A stretch of 64,000 bases of DNA, from contig QKWP01000775.1 of the NCBI GenBank assembly GCA_003550325.1, positions 8,191 to 72,190 on the forward strand. Reading direction: 5' to 3'. A program made the position numbers and the translations under genes. Shown here piece after piece: positions 57,830-64,000 of this stretch (its first letter is position 1; each line of letters opens with the position of its first letter). Under the pieces are notes generated by a model. The model was not told the DNA's origin. It made no database searches and worked only from the letters and a program-made list of their open reading frames with translations. The DNA is from Gigaspora rosea. Lineage: Eukaryota > Glomeromycota > Glomeromycetes > Diversisporales > Gigasporaceae.

Positions 57830-58459
57830 TTAATCGATTATGTACGGATCTTTTTTGGAGCCCATTCCCTTCAGAATTCTTACAATTTTTGTATGATTAA
57901 CCTTCTAACTAGCCTTCCTTTTTTGATCCTTACTATTTGCTTTTATCACTTGATCTTTGATTTTCTTTACATTAAGAGGTTGTTCGTAATAATCTTTGTT
58001 GTAAATTGTAACGATTATACCCTTTTCGCAAACGGTGAGAATATTTTGTGGATTACATCTTCGAAGGATAGTCGTAAATTCTTGAATGTTATCCGATTGG
58101 TAACTAAATAATAAATCATTGATCGGATCGATAGTGATAGCAACATCGCCCAAAAGCTCCTCCATATAGGATACATGCTCATGATTCTTAACCAGGATGA
58201 ACAAGATGTTGATATTGTTGTAAGTCATGTTTGTCCTTAAATCTTTCGCGAAGTTGTATTCAGCATTCAAAAAAGTTTCGCTTGTAATATTCAAAGAATA
58301 TTGGATGCTGTTGTCCTTAAACTCATCAAAATTACAAACATTTGGGCAAAGCTTTTTCACAAAATGTTTGAAAGCGTAGTCATCTTTTACATTCTTTATT
58401 TTATCTGAGAATTCAAATTTCTTATTAACGTAGACTAAAACTAGAATATTTTGATTCAT
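57830..58459 (-). CDS. Lineage-specific protein of unknown function
   Basis: From ATG 58459 the frame gives 184 residues to a TAG at 57905-57907, then continues in frame for 24 more codons (KVNHTKIVRILKGMGSKKDP-YIID) to TAA at 57830. A truncated paralogue just downstream keeps the same DPYI tail, so the original protein probably ended at 57830 and the TAG is new or an error. It is mixed helical/strand with a hydrophobic N-terminal strand (ILVLVYV), an INILFILVKN strand and a basic C-terminus; no signal peptide or known motif. Codon use looks genuine. A TTTAAATATT TATA-like box lies about 50-60 bases upstream. Function unknown. Confidence 0.55.
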
Positions 58460-59325
58460 TGTGATTTTGAATTTTTGTTTGATACTTGAAAGTAGAGCAG
58501 TTGAGAGAGTTTAAATATTAGGCAAGCAAGGCTTCGCGTCACTAATGAAGTCTATTTATGGATAATTTTAAGGAAACTACTATCTTTTATCCGAGTAGTT
58601 ATTAGTTGGTTTCATAAATAATAGTTTGTAGAATTCCAATTAATTGTTACATAATATATATTAATCGTCATTCGGCCAAAAAAAATATTTTTAGAATTTA
58701 TTAATGACGCGTAAGACGAAATCCAAATTGGAATTCTTCGAAAGTTTTTATAATTAAACAATACTTACTATCTTCCTATCAAAAATGATTTAAAATAAGA
58801 AACAGTGAAGTGACACGCATGATATTCGATTAGAAATATAAAAGTAACTAATCACTACACTCTCTATGCATACATGTTTAATATGCGGTTAATTAAAATT
58901 CTTAAAACAAGAGCAATTTTGAACAAAAAGTTCTTGGCTTTCCGAGTGGCTAATTTATTGCATACTATACCTTTTCAATAAAAATTTAATTTGGAATTCT
59001 ATACATGAATTGTAGTTGGAATGCTTATTTTCGGAAGAATACGGCATTTATTTTTTCATCAAATTTGTTACAAATGTAAATTGTCTTTAACCTATTTTTT
59101 GATCATATATTTTATTGGTTTTATTTTTTCAAAAAAATTTCTAAAGAAAATAATAATCGAAACCATTTTTAATTCATATATAGCAACAATGTCCTACAAT
59201 TATATATAATTTAATATTTTATGAATTGAATTATATTAAATTACCATTGATAATATCTCAAGAATCTAATTGACTTAACCATTGAAAAGGAAAACAGAAT
59301 CTTTCTTGAGAATTATTGGGAGATA

Positions 59326-59533
59326 TTTCCACACCCATATGTAAATCATGTTTTTTTTAACTTTGGTCGAAAGTAACTCGACGCCCACACAACCAAATCC
59401 GATGAAATTTTTTATTTGAATTCTATAGATCCGGAGAATTATAATAAAAAATTTTATTAGATTTGGTTGTGTGGGCGTCGATTTACTTTCGACCAAGTTA
59501 AAAAAAATCATGATTTGCATATGGGTGTGGAAA
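59326..59533. mobile_element. Palindromic element with ~90-base arms
   Basis: The left arm (TTTCCACACCCATATGTAAA, AACTTTGGTCGAAAGTAA, CTCGACGCCCACACAACC) is mirrored at 59444-59533 with few mismatches around a short loop. No coding sequence; the frame at 59275-59520 is a shadow of the palindrome. Confidence 0.75.
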
Positions 59534-59989
59534 AATCATGACCCTTTAATCTGTTAAGCTACTATTAACAATATTTTTATTACGTAGTAACATTATTTAA
59601 TTATTTTAAACTTTGCTATTATATTATTAAAATATTAATAAAATATTATATTATTATATTGCTATTAGATTGTAATTAGATAATTATATTAGATTATACA
59701 TAGATTATAATTATATTATAAATATACAAGAGTAGACAAATTGAGGAGTATGGATTTTCCATAAATTCTTGAAACAAAGAATTACATAATATTTACTCGA
59801 ATAAAATAAATATCGGGCAAAAACTATTTTTAGAATTGAATAGACTTTCCATCTTACTCTCAAATATTTTAAAAGCAGTGACACGCGTGATATTCAACAA
59901 GATTCCGATGGTTTTCAAATATTAATAAATTGCAATAATTAAACCACATATGACATAGTTATATTTATAATCTTTTCAAAATAATAAAT

Positions 59990-60275
59990 GGAATGGTAGA
60001 TAAAACACATATTTCAAAACTATTTTCTGAAAATTTACCAGAAAATATTGCTAATAAGATCGGTAATTTTGTGATTAAATGAGGTTTATGGTAATATTTA
60101 AATTTATTAATTTAATTTATTCATTCATTTGGCAGGATATTCAAAAGCTGGATCTACAACAATAACATTATTAATTTTAATTAAGTATAATAACAAATTT
60201 TTTATCATTTTTTTTTATATAAAACCATATAAATTCTCATTAGAAACAGAATTATACACTATACTACAAGAGGTT
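59990..60275 (+). pseudogene. Short coding relic, unknown
   Basis: It reads MVDKTHISKLFSENLPENIA then NKIGNFVIK, and after a possible intron (acceptor near 60136) GYSKAGSTTITLLILIKYNN and YKFSLETELYTILQE. The reading is too short and diverged to assign. Confidence 0.25.
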
Positions 60276-61531
60276 ATTTAAATTTTATTTGGAATTCTAT
60301 ACGTGGAAGTTAGAAGTTCTTGTAAGAAAAATTATGAGTTCTTTACTGTGATTTTTGTAGAATTACGTCATTTATAGAACCGCAATTTATTTAGTGGAGC
60401 TATAAGATTCCAAACTATTTAGTTGCTACCTTTTGTAGCACCTAATTCATTTATTTGATTCAAGAATTTGCTCATGAAGGTTGGAGAACGATTAATGTTA
60501 TATATTTTGTTAATAATCATAAGAAAATGACACGTATGTATTCCCAAAAAATATACAGTTTTCGCGTGAGAGAATACAAAAAATAGCCATTCGGATAAAG
60601 AATTTTAAAACTTAAGTTTCATTTCTAATTTACAAAGATTGAAAGACTAACCATTTTAGACACCCATGTATACTAACACTGATGTAATACAATGGTGAAA
60701 TATTCCGATTGGTGAAAAACGCGTTACTATATCATATAGAAGTTGAATGAAAATCTCTGTTACTTGTCTTTGCCTGATGGTTAACCGTATGAAACAAAAA
60801 ATTGGTACTTTTGCACATTAACATAATTTGTATTAGCAATGAATTTTCAAATAAAAGAATTACTTCTTGCGCGAATTCAGCCTTTTACCGAAAGAAATAA
60901 CGTGGGAATAAAGAAAATTTGATTCTTACATTCGTTAGCGTCTTTGTCCAAATGGTTAACTTGGTTTAACTCTAACAAATAAATTTTTGTAAATAGGAAT
61001 TTAATATTAAAATTCTTTGTACTTTACTGCAAAAGGCCTTTTGTCTGAATGGCTAATTTTTTGCACTATGTAGTTACTATAATAAATTTAAATACGCGAA
61101 AATATCTAAAAATAATATGAAAATATGTTTTTAAAAGATATCAAGGAATGTTAATTTTCTTGTGAGTGGTTCTCTTATTTGAATGATTATTGAGATAATC
61201 TAATTTGTATTAATAATATGCAATATTTCTAATGAGGTATTTATGGAACGAATGTCTTGTCACTAAGGTCTTTTATTCGAATGTTTAATCATTACACATA
61301 ACGAGAAACAAAGATTAACCATTACTAATTAATTATTTCATCTTCTTGAGTAAATTCTTGAAACAAAGAAATCAGCCTTTGCACCTTATTACAAAAAGGT
61401 CTTTTGTCCGAATGGTTAATCTTATTACTGTATTATTAGAATTTTTGTAAATATATAAAAAATATAAAAGGCGTGTGCTATCTCCCAGACTCTGCAAAAG
61501 CTATAAAGAAAGATATTTAACTCAAACTAAA

Positions 61532-61895
61532 ATGCTATCACGACATACTCAAAAAAAAAAAACTGTGCGAATTCTGTAACAAACGAAATTTACCAATACG
61601 CCATAAAAATGTGCCTTTTTGTCTGGTCTTGGTCATGAAGCGGCGGTTGAAACTTAAAAATTCAACCTATCAAATTTTAAAAAATGTAGAAAAAAACAGT
61701 ATAATTAAGAAGCATGAAATTCACCAATACACAAGAAATATTTGTAATGAATGTCAACATTTACTTCAAAAAATTTGCTTGGTAAAAGATGAAAACTATT
61801 TACCAGAAGAAGAAGAAGCATTCAATGCAGCAATCATAAGAGCTCAATTAATTAGCAAAATTTCAAGATATTTACATAAAAATATAAATTTTTAA
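61532..61895 (+). pseudogene. Small cysteine-rich (zinc-binding-like) protein, one frame change
   Basis: ATG 61532 reads MLSRHTQKKK. At the run of 12 A (61551-61562) the frame shifts by one base into KLCEFCNKRNLPIRH, FCLVLVMKRRLKLK, RNICNECQHLL and a C-terminal helix to 61895. The pairs CEFC and CNEC suggest a zinc site. No family is recognised. The homopolymer position makes a base-count error plausible; otherwise it is a recent pseudogene. Confidence 0.45.
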
Positions 61896-62511
61896 TTAAA
61901 AGTTGAAATAATATTTTTCAAGTGGTTGTAGAAATAAAATAGCAATCAAAATAAGTTAAAGCGAATTTCTAATTTATCTATATTTTGTTATTTTCAATAA
62001 TGTAAAAAGAATTTTCGTTAAAATAAATTTGAATATCAATATACTGTATATCAGTTTATTACGCGCGTTCGAATAAATACTTAGGAACAAAATGGTTTCG
62101 CGTATTCGGTCTTTTATCAGAATAATCATAAGAAACGTGGGAATAAGAAAAATCAATTCTTACATTCGTTATCTTGCGTAATATTGTACATTTTATTTAC
62201 AGTGCTTTTCAAATCACTGTTCACAATTCATATAAAAAGGATAAGAGTGAAATCTTTTTTTCCTCTACACTTATAAAAGTTTTATATAGTCGCAAAAAAT
62301 AAAATATAAATCATCTACTAAACCAATTTGAATAATTTTTTATATTATATATAAAAGAGTTTGTTCTACAATTTTATTAGAAAAATAAAGCATATTAGCA
62401 TAATAAAAAAATAGTTATCTATGGAGGAAAAGAAGATTTCATAATTATAATAAATTTGATAGTAATTTTAGTAATTTATGCCTATGAAATACTATCCTTC
62501 TTAGCAATTAA

Positions 62512-62594
62512 ATTCTAATTTCGGTGACAAATAATTCTATTTTCTGTGACAATTAGAATTAAAGGAATTTATATTATTTGTCACCGAAATTAAG
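62512..62594. repeat. Short palindrome
   Basis: AATTTCGGTGACAAATAATT faces TATTATTTGTCACCGAAATT across ~40 bases, which carry an inner ATTCTATTTTC/TTAGAAT symmetry. Confidence 0.6.
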
Positions 62595-62989
62595 ATGCAG
62601 AAATATGTATTGTTTTACAATAAAAACTTGAATAATTAATTAAACATCATATGATTAAGAAAGATCTGTGTTATGTTGGGGTTACAATACATACTAGGGT
62701 CGCATGAAAAATTTTTTATAATGTTAACTTTGGTACCATTTTTCGATTATAATTTAAAATAGTATAAATCGAGAAAATACGAAAGTTGATATCCGCAGTA
62801 AATTCGGATTTTAATAAAAAATTATCATTCCTGGATTTCTTGATATTCGTTTTGGAATTTGAGGAACGGTGGGAATAGAATGCACATATTTGAGATAGAT
62901 ATATTTCTTTTGATTATTAACTCTATTTCAGTATTTATCCCCTGTTGGATTTTCATTTTAGAATCAACTCAATCTGAATTCTCCGTATC

Positions 62990-63240
62990 CCACCGCATAT
63001 TCTTTATAAAAATTTTACTCAAAATTTATCAATTGAAATTGAATGAATTCATTTAAGAATCAACTTTGTGCCTAATTAGGAATGCATGTTTCACAATCTA
63101 TCCCAAGAATTCTGCGGTGCAAAGTCTGCCAATCCTACAGAAAATTTTTTAGCTCTCAAAAATTTATCAATTGAAATTGAATGAATTCATTTTAGAATCA
63201 ACCTTATTCTTAATTAGGAATGCATGTTTCACAATCTAAT
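62990..63240 (+). repeat. Tandem duplication of ~140 bases
   Basis: ATCAATTGAAATTGAATGAA, TTCATTT and TAATTAGGAATGCATGTTTC, ACAATCTA appear twice (63028-63105 and 63165-63237). The LRR fragment starts inside the second copy. Confidence 0.75.
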
Positions 63241-63439
63241 GCGTTGCAAAAACCAGACAATACAAAATAAAATAGCGATTTCTTTAACTTCCTTAAGCCT
63301 TTGCGATAATCAACTCGGACCTGCGTTTGGAAAAAAAATAGCAGATGCTCTTTGCCAAAATGCCACCTTAACCTCCTTCAACCTTAGTTATAGTTATCAA
63401 AAAGGGTGTGGAAATATCAATTTCCTAAAATTATTATAA
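63224..63439 (+). pseudogene. RNI-like leucine-rich repeat fragment
   Basis: The 71 residues contain one clear LRR unit (SLTSLSLCDNQLGPAFGKKI, then ADALCQNATLTSFNLS), of the ribonuclease-inhibitor/NLR-like type that pairs an LxLxxNxL strand with a helix of 28 residues. Full family members have many such units; here only one and a half remain, followed by a stop. Its start lies in a tandem duplication. A binding-domain remnant of a larger gene, probably non-functional. Confidence 0.55.
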
Positions 63440-64000
63440 AAAATCCGAATATCAGAATATTCGTAATTTTTAAATAGGAAAACTTATAACGGATCACATC
63501 TCTGCCGCCAGGTAAAATCTACAGATTAGAACGTTGATGTTATACGACTGATTTTTCACACGGTGTGCAACATATAAAAAAATAAATTTACAATACCAGA
63601 TCATTCCGCTAGTACAAAATACTGCATAACACGATCTTTTGCCCGTATGGTTCTTTTAAACCTTTTTGTTTCATTCAGTCATATTTTATGTTTATTAATT
63701 GAAACAAAGAAAATTCAGACTTGCTTGATATAATTAGCATGATTTTAAAATATTAAAGAGGAAGATGGAAGATATTGGTTTAACTATAAAAATTTTTGAA
63801 GAATTCCAATTTAGATTTCGTCTTACGCATTATTAAATATCTTATTCAATATATATATATTGTCATTACTTAAATTTATACTAACTGGGTCCAATACCTA
63901 CACATACTTTCTATTTCTTTATCGGATCATTCCGAAATGGGGACGTCTAAATCCCATTATTCTCTCAATGATAATACATGAAACAAAGAAATAAACCTTC

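Larger units (their letters stand above)
58500..64000 (+). repeat. Degenerate repeat field with TTTTGTCCGAATGGTTAAT motif
   Basis: Variants of 'TCTTTTGTCCGAATGGTTAA' recur on the plus strand near 58937, 60770, 60950, 61050, 61270, 61400 and 63640, mostly with a 'TTGAAACAAAGAAAT' motif and GTGACACGC/GATATTCG motifs nearby. A longer unit (AACGTGGGAATAA, then TTCTTACATTCGTTA) is present at 60898-60940 and 62135-62172. A 60-base tract at 58690-58750 recurs inverted at 63775-63835. Confidence 0.5.

Noticed and set aside
57893-58111. 72-residue plus-strand frame
   Set aside because: It is antisense to the lineage-specific gene at 57830-58459, which has the better codon pattern.
58500-64000. CRISPR-like array
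   Set aside because: The repeats are degenerate, unevenly spaced and in a eukaryotic genome; no uniform spacers exist.

Overview
This window looks like nuclear DNA of an arbuscular mycorrhizal fungus, most likely Rhizophagus or a close glomeromycete. The grounds are very high A+T content, genes split by short introns (about 60-90 bases) with GTAAGT/GTATGT donors, and a gene complement typical of that lineage: a TKL-type kinase next to Sel1 repeats, F-box and RNI-like leucine-rich repeat proteins, a P450 and a lineage-type zinc-finger repeat protein. Dispersed repeats are very dense. The assignment is by recognition; no search was run.

Layout. 0-11 kb: palindromic repeats, hAT-type MITEs (one with a 66-base T tract), a 3'-truncated cytochrome P450 (2.1-2.7 kb), a foldback element, a frame-broken UbiA-type prenyltransferase (5.7-7.0 kb) and a Helitron in an AT satellite (9.3-10.4 kb). 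10.9-21.1 kb: a chain of retroposons and transposons, namely a 161-base retroposon, a tRNA-headed SINE (11.4-12.0 kb), a TA-flanked MITE (12.4-13.0 kb), an array of self-complementary ~195-base monomers (14.6-16.6 kb) carrying two retroposons, and a ~1.05-kb tRNA-headed retroposon (17.1-21.1 kb) split by a complete 2,927-base hAT transposon. That hAT has an intact three-exon transposase and a perfect 8-base target duplication. 22.3-24.2 kb: a seven-exon alpha/beta hydrolase.

25-46 kb is mostly repeats: a GC-rich-ended element (25.4-27.0 kb), Helitron 3' ends, a degenerate ~110-base satellite, a broken TKL kinase with Sel1 remnants (33.5-35.5 kb), an LTR-like fossil (near 38.8-39.4 kb), and 450-base and ~430-base tandem blocks. 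46-55 kb is richer in genes: a broken zinc-finger repeat-family gene, a C2H2 protein, an F-box protein with one in-frame stop, and a multi-exon bHLH transcription factor also with one in-frame stop. 55-64 kb holds short lineage-specific genes (including two paralogous C-termini ending in a DPYI-type tail), a 3' exon of an unknown gene, a zinc-binding small protein and an LRR fragment, embedded in a degenerate repeat field.

No operon-like co-operation is visible. The most complete systems are the intact hAT, the alpha/beta hydrolase and the bHLH gene. Many host genes carry single nonsense codons or one-base frame changes at homopolymers, so either gene decay or uncorrected long-read base errors must be considered throughout.
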